Assembly (NCBI GenBank): GCA_024276995.1
Contig: JAJRWB010000021.1
Coordinates: forward strand, 1-64,000
Direction: 5' to 3'
DNA from: Candidatus Eiseniibacteriota bacterium
GTDB lineage: Bacteria; Orphanbacterota; Orphanbacteria; Orphanbacterales; Orphanbacteraceae
Length of the DNA stretch: 64,000 nt
Shown in pieces: positions 52,503 to 60,636 of this stretch. Position numbers and translations under genes: made by a program. The notes beneath the pieces are model-generated. The model had not been told where the DNA came from and did not search any database. It worked only from the letters and a program-made list of their open reading frames with translations. Each line of letters opens with the position of its first letter. The first letter of the stretch is position 1.

Positions 52503-54020
52503 ATGAAAAACCGCCTGGCGCTCCTCTCGGTGTGGGGGGCGGCCCTTTGTCTCTTCGCCGTCATCGCGTCGGGAATATGGATGTTCATCGAAAGAAACGG
52601 CGCCGCTCTTTGTTTCCCCTGGCCTCTCGACTACGGCGAAGGGCCGCTCCTCGACCAGGCGGCGCGGCTGTCGCGTTTCGAGAATATCTACGACCCCCGC
52701 ATCGACGAACCGCCCTACACCATTTCGAATTATCCGCCTGTCTTCGCCGCTCTCCAAGCGCCGTTCGTCCGCCTCTTCGGTCCGTCTCTCCTGTTCGGTC
52801 GTGCTATCGGGATCGTCGCGCTTATCGTGGCGGCGTCGGCGATGGCGCTCATCGTCAAGAAACTCACCGGGGATATTCTCGGTGCGGTGGTGGCGGCGTC
52901 TTTCCTTTTCCTCTTCCCGTGCGTTTTTCACTGGGCCGCGCTCGGCAGGGTCGATCTCGCCGCCCTCGGATTCGCCTGTGCCGGCCTCGCCGCCGTGGTG
53001 CTCGGTGAACGCCGGAAGGCCGGCCTGGTCGGCGGCGCCCTCCTCCTTTCCGCCGCGGTTTTCACCCGGCAGTCGTACGGCCTCGCCGCCCCTTTCGCCG
53101 CGTTCGTCTTTCTCCTCCGCGAACCGCCCCGGCGGCGGGCGTTCACTCTCGCCGCGTGGACGTTCGGCATCTGCCTCGCCGCCTTCGCCGCTCTCGATAT
53201 CGCGACGCGCCACGGTTTCTTCCTTCACGTGGTCACCGCCAACATCAACACATTCCGCTGGAGCCGCACGGAAGCGTATTTCACGGAATTCGCGCAAGGT
53301 TCACGCCTTCTCCTCGTCGCGGCGGCGCTTTTTCTCGTAGCGGGACTTCCTCTCGGCCGAAGGCGCGATTCCGCCGCGTGGTGGGTCAGCGCTCCTTTCC
53401 TCGCCGCGGCGACCGTGTCGGCGCTCACGTCGGGAAAATCCGGTTCGAACATAAACTATTTTATCGAGCCGGCCGCCGCTCTCGCTCTCGCCGCCGGGGT
53501 GTGGGTCGCCTGGTCGAATCGGATACCGTATCTTCGTGTGATCGTCCTTCTTCTCATGGCGGGTCAGGCGGCGGCGCTCGAAGGGGTTTCCCGCCGCCTT
53601 CACTACGACAGGGTCTTCCGGTCGATCCGCGCCGGAGATCGGATCGCCGAACTCTATTCGATCGTGAAGGAGGCGGACCGCCCGGTGCTTGCCGACCGGT
53701 TCATGGGGCTCGTTCCTCTCTCCGGGAAGAGGCTCTTCTTCCAGCCGTTCGAGATGAAGCAGCTCGCCGATGCCGGGCTGTGGAATCCGCGCCCTTTTCT
53801 CGATGCCATCGAGAGGAAGGAGTTCGGCGCGATTCTCATCTACGAGGCGAGGGATTACGATTCCCGCCGTCAGCGATGGTTGCCGGGCATCACGAGTTAC
53901 ATCAATCGTTTCTACGAACCGTCGAAGCGGCTTTTCGACACGGTGGTGTACCTGCCGCGGAAGGGAGCGAACGGCGGGGGTGGAGACCGGTCTTCGCCCG
54001 GTGAAAGGGAGAAGAGGTGA
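52503..54020 (+). CDS. Polytopic GT-C-type glycosyltransferase-like protein
   Basis: 505 residues, about ten helices. The first periplasmic loop has PWPLDYGEGPLLDQAARLS, with the acidic pair expected of a GT-C/GT39-like transferase, and TISNYPPVFAALQAPF. The final 100 residues are soluble. The ATG is preceded by GAGGGAACC, 85 bases after the MBOAT gene. The next gene overlaps by GTGA. Probable use of a polyprenyl-phosphate sugar donor; acceptor unknown. Confidence 0.72.
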   Translation: MKNRLALLSVWGAALCLFAVIASGIWMFIERNGAALCFPWPLDYGEGPLLDQAARLSRFENIYDPRIDEPPYTISNYPPVFAALQAPFVRLFGPSLLFGRAIGIVALIVAASAMALIVKKLTGDILGAVVAASFLFLFPCVFHWAALGRVDLAALGFACAGLAAVVLGERRKAGLVGGALLLSAAVFTRQSYGLAAPFAAFVFLLREPPRRRAFTLAAWTFGICLAAFAALDIATRHGFFLHVVTANINTFRWSRTEAYFTEFAQGSRLLLVAAALFLVAGLPLGRRRDSAAWWVSAPFLAAATVSALTSGKSGSNINYFIEPAAALALAAGVWVAWSNRIPYLRVIVLLLMAGQAAALEGVSRRLHYDRVFRSIRAGDRIAELYSIVKEADRPVLADRFMGLVPLSGKRLFFQPFEMKQLADAGLWNPRPFLDAIERKEFGAILIYEARDYDSRRQRWLPGITSYINRFYEPSKRLFDTVVYLPRKGANGGGGDRSSPGEREKR

Positions 54021-55990
54021 TCGGCGGTCCGGCGCATTCCTCTTCGCGGTCGGCGGACCTCCTCGCCGTGACGGTGATCGTCTTATCGGGCGCGCTCGTC
54101 GCGCTGCCGGTGCTCGGCGGCGGGTGGATGACGTATCTCGACAACCCGTCCCATCTCGCCGAAATCGACGCTGCGGCGTTCGAGGCGCACAACGGATGGT
54201 CGGACACGGCGTTTTGCGGCTTTCCCGTGGGAACGCTCCACTCTCCCCTCTGGTACGGCACTCTCGCCCGCCTCGTCCGCGCCGGTTTTCCTGCGGAACC
54301 GCTTCTGGCGGCGTGCATTCTGCTCGGTTTTCTCGCCCCGCCGCTCGCGCTCTTCCGGGTGGCCCGCCGCACCCTCCCCGCCGTCGCGGCGGCGGCCCTC
54401 GCGTTCCTTCTTCTTGTTCAAAGAACCGCGCTCGTCGGGATCGGCTCGGCGACGGGGGGGATGTGGACTTTCTATCTCGCCGCCGGGGGGGTGATCCTCT
54501 TCGCCGACCGCCTGACGAGGCCGTGCCGCTCCCGCCGCGATGCTTCTCTCCTCGGGGTTCTCACGGCGCTGATCTTGCTGACCCATCTCTTCGCCCTCGT
54601 GCCGATCGCCATTCTCGCGGCGATCCACGCCGGGCGATTTCTTCTTGGAAGAAGACCCGTCGCGGATCTCGTCCGCCAGGCGGCCGGAATGATCGCCGGT
54701 GTCGCGGCGGCTGCGACGTATTGGCTTCCCCTCTTCCTCGCCGGCGAGGAGGCGGCGAGAGAAGCGCAGCACCTTGCGGCACCGATGGTGGCGGCGCGTC
54801 TCCTTCTTCCGACCCATCTCTTTTCGCTCCTCGAAAACCACTTCCCCCCGATTGACGGCACGCTCCTCGTCGGGGCGCTGCCGATGACGGGGCTCGTTCT
54901 TCTCGGCGCGGCGGCCGCCGTCATGGTGTTCCGGCGCACCGCAGAGGACACTCCCTTCTACGGCGCATATCTCGCCGGGTCGATCCTCGTTCTTCTTTTC
55001 GCCGCGCCGACATTCCACTTCGTCTTCCTCGGCCCGGTCAGCTGGAGACTGATCTACTTCGTCCGCGTGGCGCTCGCCCTCGCGTCGATTCCGCTCCTCG
55101 TCCGCGCGGTGAACCGCTTCCCTCTCCCGGCGAATCGACGGACGTCGATCCTCATCGCCGCATCGCTCGGCGTGGCGGCGCCGGCGCTCGCCTTCGCCTG
55201 CGGCGCGCCGCTGCGCGCCGCCGTCCCTGAAAGGAAGAGCGCGCCGGTCGAGGAGGTGAAGAGCCTCTGGAAGTGGCTCGCCGAACACCGCCGGGAGGAA
55301 TGGGGGCGCGTCTACATTCAGGATACATTCACCTACCCGACCGCGCTGACGCCGCTGCGGGAGTCGCACATCCTTTCCCTTACCGCGCGCAACAGCGGTG
55401 TCCGCCAGCTCGGCCCGGTCTACGGCATCGCGCCGTATCGAACGGCGGAGTGGACGCCGAGCGAGTTCGGGAAACTTTACAGAAGAATAATCGGAGGGGA
55501 AAAGGGGGATGAAACATTGAGGCGGCTGATGTGGCTCTCCGGCGCCACGCACATCGTGCTGAGCGACGGTGCGACGCGAAGCCGGCTCGCCGGCTCGCCT
55601 CTCTTCGAGAGTCTCCACTCGACGGGACGCTACGAAGTGCTTCATCTCAGGAACGCACGGCCCTCGTGGGTGACCGCCGCGGCGGGAGAGGGAGATCTCA
55701 CCGTCGGGAGGTACGAGACGGGTCGCCTTTCGGTCGACCTGGGGGGGATGTACGGGGGGGAAGATCTTCTCGTCCGGGTTTCGTATCATCCGGGATGGAC
55801 GATTCGAGGATCGCGAACGGCGTCGCTTGTTTCCGACTCCTCCGGCCTTCTCCGGATCACCGGTCTCGCGCCGGGGAAGGGAGCGATCGAACTGGAGTTC
55901 ATCCCATCGCGCACGCCGCGAACCGTCGCCGTTTTCGGCTGGGTCGCTCTGGCGGCGCTCTTTCTGATGCCCGGGAGGATTCGCCCATGA
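54017..55990 (+). CDS. Large polytopic membrane protein, probable glycosyltransferase
   Basis: 657 residues. About twelve helices with an early periplasmic loop containing YLDNPSHLAEIDAAAFEAHN, then a C-terminal soluble domain (about 400-620) ending with a beta-sandwich-like piece (VSYHPGWTIRGSR, recalling the PGWRATIDG end of the YfhO-like protein) and a last helix. It resembles the YfhO/6-pyruvoyl-type membrane glycosyltransferases. It overlaps both its upstream neighbour (GTGA) and the downstream sulfatase-fold gene (ATGA), so these three genes are one translational unit. Confidence 0.72.
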   Translation: MIGGPAHSSSRSADLLAVTVIVLSGALVALPVLGGGWMTYLDNPSHLAEIDAAAFEAHNGWSDTAFCGFPVGTLHSPLWYGTLARLVRAGFPAEPLLAACILLGFLAPPLALFRVARRTLPAVAAAALAFLLLVQRTALVGIGSATGGMWTFYLAAGGVILFADRLTRPCRSRRDASLLGVLTALILLTHLFALVPIAILAAIHAGRFLLGRRPVADLVRQAAGMIAGVAAAATYWLPLFLAGEEAAREAQHLAAPMVAARLLLPTHLFSLLENHFPPIDGTLLVGALPMTGLVLLGAAAAVMVFRRTAEDTPFYGAYLAGSILVLLFAAPTFHFVFLGPVSWRLIYFVRVALALASIPLLVRAVNRFPLPANRRTSILIAASLGVAAPALAFACGAPLRAAVPERKSAPVEEVKSLWKWLAEHRREEWGRVYIQDTFTYPTALTPLRESHILSLTARNSGVRQLGPVYGIAPYRTAEWTPSEFGKLYRRIIGGEKGDETLRRLMWLSGATHIVLSDGATRSRLAGSPLFESLHSTGRYEVLHLRNARPSWVTAAAGEGDLTVGRYETGRLSVDLGGMYGGEDLLVRVSYHPGWTIRGSRTASLVSDSSGLLRITGLAPGKGAIELEFIPSRTPRTVAVFGWVALAALFLMPGRIRP

Positions 55991-57363
55991 GAGGAACGTT
56001 TCATCGGCGGCTCCTGCCGGCGGTCGCCACGCTAGGCCTCGTCATGCTGGGGGGCTGCGCGCCGCACCGGGCGAGGCCGAACGTGGTGATCATCGTGGTG
56101 GACACCCTTCGCGCCGACGGCCTCGGCTGTTATGGCGCCGTCGGCGACCCGACGCCGGCGATCGACCGGCTCGCCGCGAAGGGGATCCGCTTCGAACGAT
56201 GCGTCTCCCAGGCGCCGTGGACCCTTCCCTCGGTGGCGACTCTCCTGAGCGGCCGGTATCCCACGTCCCACGGCGCCGACAACTTCACGAGCGTACTGCC
56301 GAAGAAGCTCCGTCTCATGGCGCAGGACTTCCGTGCCGCCGGCTACGCCACCGGCGCGGTGGTTAGCCATCGTTTCGTAAGCATCCAGAAAGGTTTCGAC
56401 AGGGGCTTCGACTCCTTCGACCAGTCTAATACTCTCGGTCATGATGCCGTGACTTCACCGGGCGTAACAAAGAAGGCGTTGCAATGGCTCGGGAAGATCG
56501 AGAAGGAAAGGAAGACACCGTTCTTTCTCTTCCTCCACTATTTCGATCCCCACTACAGTTATATGAGCCATGAAGGAAACCCGCCCGGTCCGCCGTATGA
56601 CGGTCCTTTGAAGGCGGGAATGGACATCTGGGAACTGAGAAAGAAGCTCGAGTCCGCTTCCACGGAGGATCTCGACTTCGTGAAGAATCTCTATGCCGGA
56701 GAGATCCGCTTCACCGACGGCGAGATCGGAAAGGTGTTTGACTATCTCGAGGAACGGCAGATCGCCCGGAACACGGTGATCGTGTTCACCGCCGATCACG
56801 GCGAAGAATTCATGGAGCACGGCTGGCTCGGTCACACGAAGAATCTGTACGACAACCTCGTCCTCGTGCCGCTCATCATCCGGTATCCCGGAGGAGACGA
56901 AGGGAGTGTCCGGCGCGATCCGGCGATGCTCGTCGATCTTTTTGCCACCATCGAGAATCTCGCCGGTCTCGAAGCGCACCCGACGGAGGGTCGGGATCTC
57001 TTCGGCGACGACCGCTCCGACAGGCCGTGCGTTTCGGAGGTGGAGTTCGATCCGAGCGGGGCGAAATACCTCGGGAGGAAATTTCTCCGGCGGGAGATGG
57101 AGAAGCGTTCCGACATGCGCTCGATCTACCGTGCCGGCTGGAAGGCGATCGAGAACCGGATCACCGGGGAATGGGAGCTTTTCGACATCACGAACGATCC
57201 GGGGGAGATCGAGAACGTGGCGGGCAGGGAAACGGATCGTCTCGAGGACCTTCGCGGCGACCTGGCGAAATGGGAACGGTCGATCGTTAAGGGAACGGGG
57301 GAGGCCGAACCGCTCGATTCGGCGCAGATCGAAGAGCTTCGCGCTCTCGGATATATCCGGTAG
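55987..57363 (+). CDS. Sulfatase-fold lipoprotein (Thr type), paralog 5
   Basis: 458 residues. Lipobox MLGGC with Cys24; metal motifs VVDTLRADGLGCYG (Asp39) and ADHGEEFMEHG; nucleophile position T79-L-P-S-V after PW; C terminus LRALGYIR. Its start overlaps the stop of the preceding polytopic protein, tying it functionally to glycan assembly and making it the clearest case in the window for action on a surface glycan. Metal and nucleophile residues otherwise look complete. Confidence 0.82.
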   Translation: MRGTFHRRLLPAVATLGLVMLGGCAPHRARPNVVIIVVDTLRADGLGCYGAVGDPTPAIDRLAAKGIRFERCVSQAPWTLPSVATLLSGRYPTSHGADNFTSVLPKKLRLMAQDFRAAGYATGAVVSHRFVSIQKGFDRGFDSFDQSNTLGHDAVTSPGVTKKALQWLGKIEKERKTPFFLFLHYFDPHYSYMSHEGNPPGPPYDGPLKAGMDIWELRKKLESASTEDLDFVKNLYAGEIRFTDGEIGKVFDYLEERQIARNTVIVFTADHGEEFMEHGWLGHTKNLYDNLVLVPLIIRYPGGDEGSVRRDPAMLVDLFATIENLAGLEAHPTEGRDLFGDDRSDRPCVSEVEFDPSGAKYLGRKFLRREMEKRSDMRSIYRAGWKAIENRITGEWELFDITNDPGEIENVAGRETDRLEDLRGDLAKWERSIVKGTGEAEPLDSAQIEELRALGYIR

Positions 57364-57379
57364 GAGCACGGACGACCTC

Positions 57380-58570
57380 TTATCTCGCCCGATCGCTCGC
57401 TTCACCTCCCGGCGTTTCCTCGGCTTCGGGAATGCCCGGGGCGGTCCACGCCGCGCCGAGAGCGTCGGCCCCGGCGAGGATTTCCCCGTCGAAATCGAAA
57501 AGCGTCACATTCTCCCACGGCGAGCCGGCCGTCGGGTCGGCGAGCCATTCGGGCGCCCAGTAGAACCAGCCGCGGCACGCGTCGGCCCGGACCGCCCGGA
57601 GAGTGTCGACGAGGGCGACGAGGTACGCCCGCTGTCCCGCCGCGGTGGCGGGATAACCCGCGAGGAGCTGTTTCGGAAGACCGACGATGTTGTGCGTCGT
57701 GTCGGCCCAGGCGAGACTCCACGGGTACGCCGCTTCGGCGAGGACGATCCCCCGTCCGTAACGCTCGGCGAGATCGTTCATGTTCGAAGCGAGGTCGGCG
57801 AGCGTTCCATGCCACCACGGATAGAAGCTGAGACCGATCACGTCGAAGGGAACCTCTTCGGCGGCCACCTTGTCGAAGAAATAGCGACTCCCCGCGTTGT
57901 CGCCGCCCCGGTCGTAATGGATCATGATCTCCACCGGCGCGCTCGCGCCGTCCTTCACGCCCCGGATCCCCTCTTTCAGCAGTTCGCCGAAGCGGTGCCA
58001 GTGAACCATGCCGTCGAAGGCGCCTCCCACGCGCCCGTCGTCCCAGAGGAAGCCGGCGCTGATCTCGTTGCCGATCTGCACCATGTCGGGAAGGGCGTTC
58101 CTCGCATCGAGCCTGCCGATAACGGCGCGCGTATACTCATAGACACTGTCCTTGAGCGCCGCGAAGGGAAGCACCTCCCACGCCGCGGGCTTTCGCTGCG
58201 CTCCCGGATCGGCCCACGTTTCGGAGTAATGGATGTCGAGGAGGAGGCGAAGCCCGGCCGATCTCACCCGAACGGCGGAGTCGATCGTGCTTTGAAGGTC
58301 GTCATACCCGCTCTTCGGCGTGTGCCACAACCGCAGACGCACGGCGTTCATTCCGCGGCTCTCGAGAAGATCGACGGGATCGCGCGGGATGCCCCCTTCG
58401 GTGAACACGCCGCCGTGATCTTCCACCCTCTCGAGGGCGGAGAGGTCCGCCCCCCGGAGGAAATCACCGCGAGTCGTGGCGGGGAGCAGGAAGAGCGCGG
58501 CGACGGCGAGCTGACGGATGAAGAAGCGCTCGAATGCTGGCCGGTTTCTTCTCGATGGGAAATCGATCAT
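57380..58570 (-). CDS. Secreted GH53 arabinogalactan endo-beta-1,4-galactanase
   Basis: 396 residues with a signal peptide (about 1-35). The sequence shows RGADLSALERVEDHGG, NAVRLRLWHTP, IGNEI with acid/base Glu169, LSFYPWWHG and VLAEAAYPW with nucleophile Glu279, all typical of glycoside hydrolase family 53, which cleaves beta-1,4-galactan side chains of plant pectin. Length is standard and there is no FlgD-like tail. The mRNA may be leaderless, because the -10 box ends only 9 bases before the ATG. Presence suggests use of plant-derived polysaccharides. Confidence 0.88.
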   Translation of the reverse strand: MIDFPSRRNRPAFERFFIRQLAVAALFLLPATTRGDFLRGADLSALERVEDHGGVFTEGGIPRDPVDLLESRGMNAVRLRLWHTPKSGYDDLQSTIDSAVRVRSAGLRLLLDIHYSETWADPGAQRKPAAWEVLPFAALKDSVYEYTRAVIGRLDARNALPDMVQIGNEISAGFLWDDGRVGGAFDGMVHWHRFGELLKEGIRGVKDGASAPVEIMIHYDRGGDNAGSRYFFDKVAAEEVPFDVIGLSFYPWWHGTLADLASNMNDLAERYGRGIVLAEAAYPWSLAWADTTHNIVGLPKQLLAGYPATAAGQRAYLVALVDTLRAVRADACRGWFYWAPEWLADPTAGSPWENVTLFDFDGEILAGADALGAAWTAPGIPEAEETPGGEASDRAR

Positions 58571-58579
58571 GGTAGTCTG

Positions 58580-58588
58580 ATCATAACA
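58580..58588 (-). promoter_or_regulatory. Extended -10 promoter of the galactanase gene
   Basis: TG-T-TATGAT on the minus strand. With normal spacing transcription would begin about 3 bases before the ATG at 58570, predicting an essentially leaderless mRNA. A GGAGGTG upstream of the box would then not be transcribed. Confidence 0.45.
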
Positions 58589-58668
58589 CCTCCCGCCGGC
58601 CTTGTCGCGCCGGGCGCTTCTTCTCACGTCGACGGGGAAGGTTCCGGTACCTCGCGACAGGAGACTCC

Positions 58669-58698
58669 TTGCCCGGAACGCCCCGGGCGCGGCATAAT
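58669..58698 (+). promoter_or_regulatory. Promoter of the conserved small protein gene
   Basis: TTGCCC, an 18-base spacer and CATAAT lie about 27 bases before the ATG on the plus strand, in the divergent region shared with the galactanase gene. Confidence 0.5.
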
Positions 58699-58724
58699 CG
58701 GGCAATCGACAACGGAGGAAACGC

Positions 58725-59111
58725 ATGCCGAAGAAAGTGGTCGCCCACTACGCCGATGGAACATTGCTGAAGGGAGTCACGAGCGACCTCAACCCGAACC
58801 GGGAAACATTCACCATCGTCGACCCGGCGAGCCATGAATCGTCGCAAGTGTGTTTCTCGGATCTGAAGGCTGTGTTCTTCGTCAAAACCTTCGAGGGCCG
58901 AGTGGGTTATCGTGATCGATACGATCTCGAGCGTCCCGGGCACGGGAAGAAGATCAAGGTCTGCTTCAAGGACGGCGAGACGATTGTGGGATACACTTCC
59001 ACGTACGCTCCCAAACGGAAGGTGTTCTTCATCTTCCATCCCGATCCGGAAAGCAACAACGACAGGATCCTTGTGGTCAAGGAAGCGACGGAGAAAGTCG
59101 AGTATCTCTGA
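58725..59111 (+). CDS. Conserved hypothetical beta-barrel-like protein (DUF6982-like)
   Basis: 128 residues, no signal peptide, so cytoplasmic. It reads VVAHYADGTLLKGVTSDLNP, then VCFSDLKAVFFVKTFEG and a second similar half (KVCFKDGETIVGYTSTYAP ... FFIFHPDPESNNDR). The two-fold pattern of YxDGxxxxGxT followed by F-rich strands fits a small PilZ-like or Sm-like barrel of unknown function. GGAGGAAACGC precedes the ATG. The sulfatase-fold gene follows at once and may overlap it. Confidence 0.75.
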   Translation: MPKKVVAHYADGTLLKGVTSDLNPNRETFTIVDPASHESSQVCFSDLKAVFFVKTFEGRVGYRDRYDLERPGHGKKIKVCFKDGETIVGYTSTYAPKRKVFFIFHPDPESNNDRILVVKEATEKVEYL

Positions 59112-60531
59112 TCCGCGAAAAGGGAAGGGGAATCCGACGGGGCGCGCGGTAATCACACTCGTTTCTCTCCTCGTCGTGTCGGCGCTGCTTCACGGCTGTT
59201 CGAAGCGGGATGTTGAACGATACCCGAACGTCATTCTCGTCACCATCGATACGCTTCGCAGAGATCATGTCACGTGCTACGGATACGACCGGAAGACGAC
59301 GCCGAACATCGCCGATTTCGCTCGCCATGCGGTCATCTTCGATGACGCGGTGGCGGCGCAGGCGATCACGGCGCCGTCTCACGCCTCGATTCTCACGGGG
59401 CTCTATCCGCCGACCCACGGGGTGACGCGGAACGCGAGAAGGCTGAACGAAGGGACACCCACCCTCGGCGGGGTCTTGAAGCGGCTCGGCTACCACACCG
59501 GCGCGGTGGTGAGCGGCTACACGCTGAAGAAGAAGGATACCGGCCTCGATGCCGGCTTCGACCATTACGACGACGATCTGGGAAAGAAGAGGTTCGGCAA
59601 GGCGCAGGACACTTTCGACCGCTCCCTCGGTTGGCTCTGGAAGGAGGCGAGCGGCGATACCCCCCTTTTTCTCCTGTTTCATCTCTTCGATCCCCACTTT
59701 CCGTACAACGCTCCGCCTCCGTTTTCGGGCGGCTTCCTCCCGCAAGGCGAGGAGTACTCCGAAAAGATCCGGGAGATCATCCCCCGGCTCCGCGCGGGCG
59801 ACGGAACGCCGGAGGAGTACGCCGAGGTCGTCGCACGCTACGACGACGAGATCGCTTACGCCGACCATTATTTCGGGAAGTTGATCGGTGAGCTCAAGAG
59901 GCTCGGCTTGTGGGAGAACTCGATCGTCGTGTTCGCCGCCGACCACGGCGAGACGCTCGACGAGCGTTTCCAGTCTTTCGATCACGGCGCCAGGGCGTAC
60001 GAGGAACAGATCCGCATCCCGCTGATCGTGCGCTTTCCGGGGGACGAGTACGGCGGCCGGCGCATCGCCGCGCCGGTCCACCAGGTCGATCTGCTCCCCA
60101 CCATTCTCGATGCTCTTTCCACGCCGGTTCCACAGGGCGTCCAAGGGAGATCACTTCTCCCCTTGATCCGGGGTGATGAATCGTGGGGGGCGGAGCGGCA
60201 TCTCGTCAGTCTCGCGTACCCCCTCGGTACGAGGGTGCCCGAGGTGAGCGCCCCGGTGATCCGGAACGGCTTCGTCATCGCCCTGCGGGCGCTGCCGTAC
60301 AAGCTGATCTCCTATCCCACGAAGAAGGGGCCGTACTACCAGCTCTTCAACCTCGGCGACGACCCGCTGGAAAAGAGGAACATCGCCGCCGGGAACGGGG
60401 AGATTGTAGAGCGGCTCGCGGCGGAACTCGCCGCCTGGGTGGAAGAAACAGGCGCCTCGAAGAGGGCGAAGCCGGTCGACCTTCCTCCGGAAACGAAGCG
60501 CGCCCTCGAAGCGCTAGGCTACGTGCAATAG
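59071..60531 (+). CDS. Sulfatase-fold lipoprotein (Thr type), paralog 6
   Basis: Lipobox LLHGC, metal motifs VTIDTLRRDHVTCYG and ADHGETLDE, nucleophile position T-A-P-S-H (Thr100 from this start), C terminus LEALGYVQ. The start is doubtful. The nearest ATG/GTG/TTG before the signal peptide is the TTG used here (AGGATCC just upstream), which overlaps the previous gene by 41 bases and gives a long basic n-region. An ACG at 59137, 6 bases after AAGGGG, would give a signal peptide of ideal length (about 20 residues to the lipid Cys) and is an attractive non-standard initiator. Catalytic residues are otherwise intact. Confidence 0.78.
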   Translation: MWSRKRRRKSSISDPRKGKGNPTGRAVITLVSLLVVSALLHGCSKRDVERYPNVILVTIDTLRRDHVTCYGYDRKTTPNIADFARHAVIFDDAVAAQAITAPSHASILTGLYPPTHGVTRNARRLNEGTPTLGGVLKRLGYHTGAVVSGYTLKKKDTGLDAGFDHYDDDLGKKRFGKAQDTFDRSLGWLWKEASGDTPLFLLFHLFDPHFPYNAPPPFSGGFLPQGEEYSEKIREIIPRLRAGDGTPEEYAEVVARYDDEIAYADHYFGKLIGELKRLGLWENSIVVFAADHGETLDERFQSFDHGARAYEEQIRIPLIVRFPGDEYGGRRIAAPVHQVDLLPTILDALSTPVPQGVQGRSLLPLIRGDESWGAERHLVSLAYPLGTRVPEVSAPVIRNGFVIALRALPYKLISYPTKKGPYYQLFNLGDDPLEKRNIAAGNGEIVERLAAELAAWVEETGASKRAKPVDLPPETKRALEALGYVQ

Positions 60532-60563
60532 ATCGCGCCGCAGGCGCTCTTTCGCCGTTTCGT

Positions 60564-60593
60564 CTGGACCGAAGCGTCGCCGGGCGATACAAT
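60564..60593 (+). promoter_or_regulatory. Promoter of the OPA transporter gene
   Basis: CTGGAC, an 18-base spacer and TACAAT lie about 45 bases before the ATG. The CGATACAAT core is shared with the promoter at 39.2 kb. Confidence 0.5.
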
Positions 60594-60636
60594 CCGCGTC
60601 GAATCACGCTGGACAAACCCGGCCGGGAGGAAGCTC

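Noticed and set aside
54083-55789. 568-codon minus-strand Arg/Glu-rich ORF
   Set aside because: It is antisense to a membrane protein coupled to both neighbours. The charge-rich composition is what the reverse strand of GC-rich hydrophobic codons gives.
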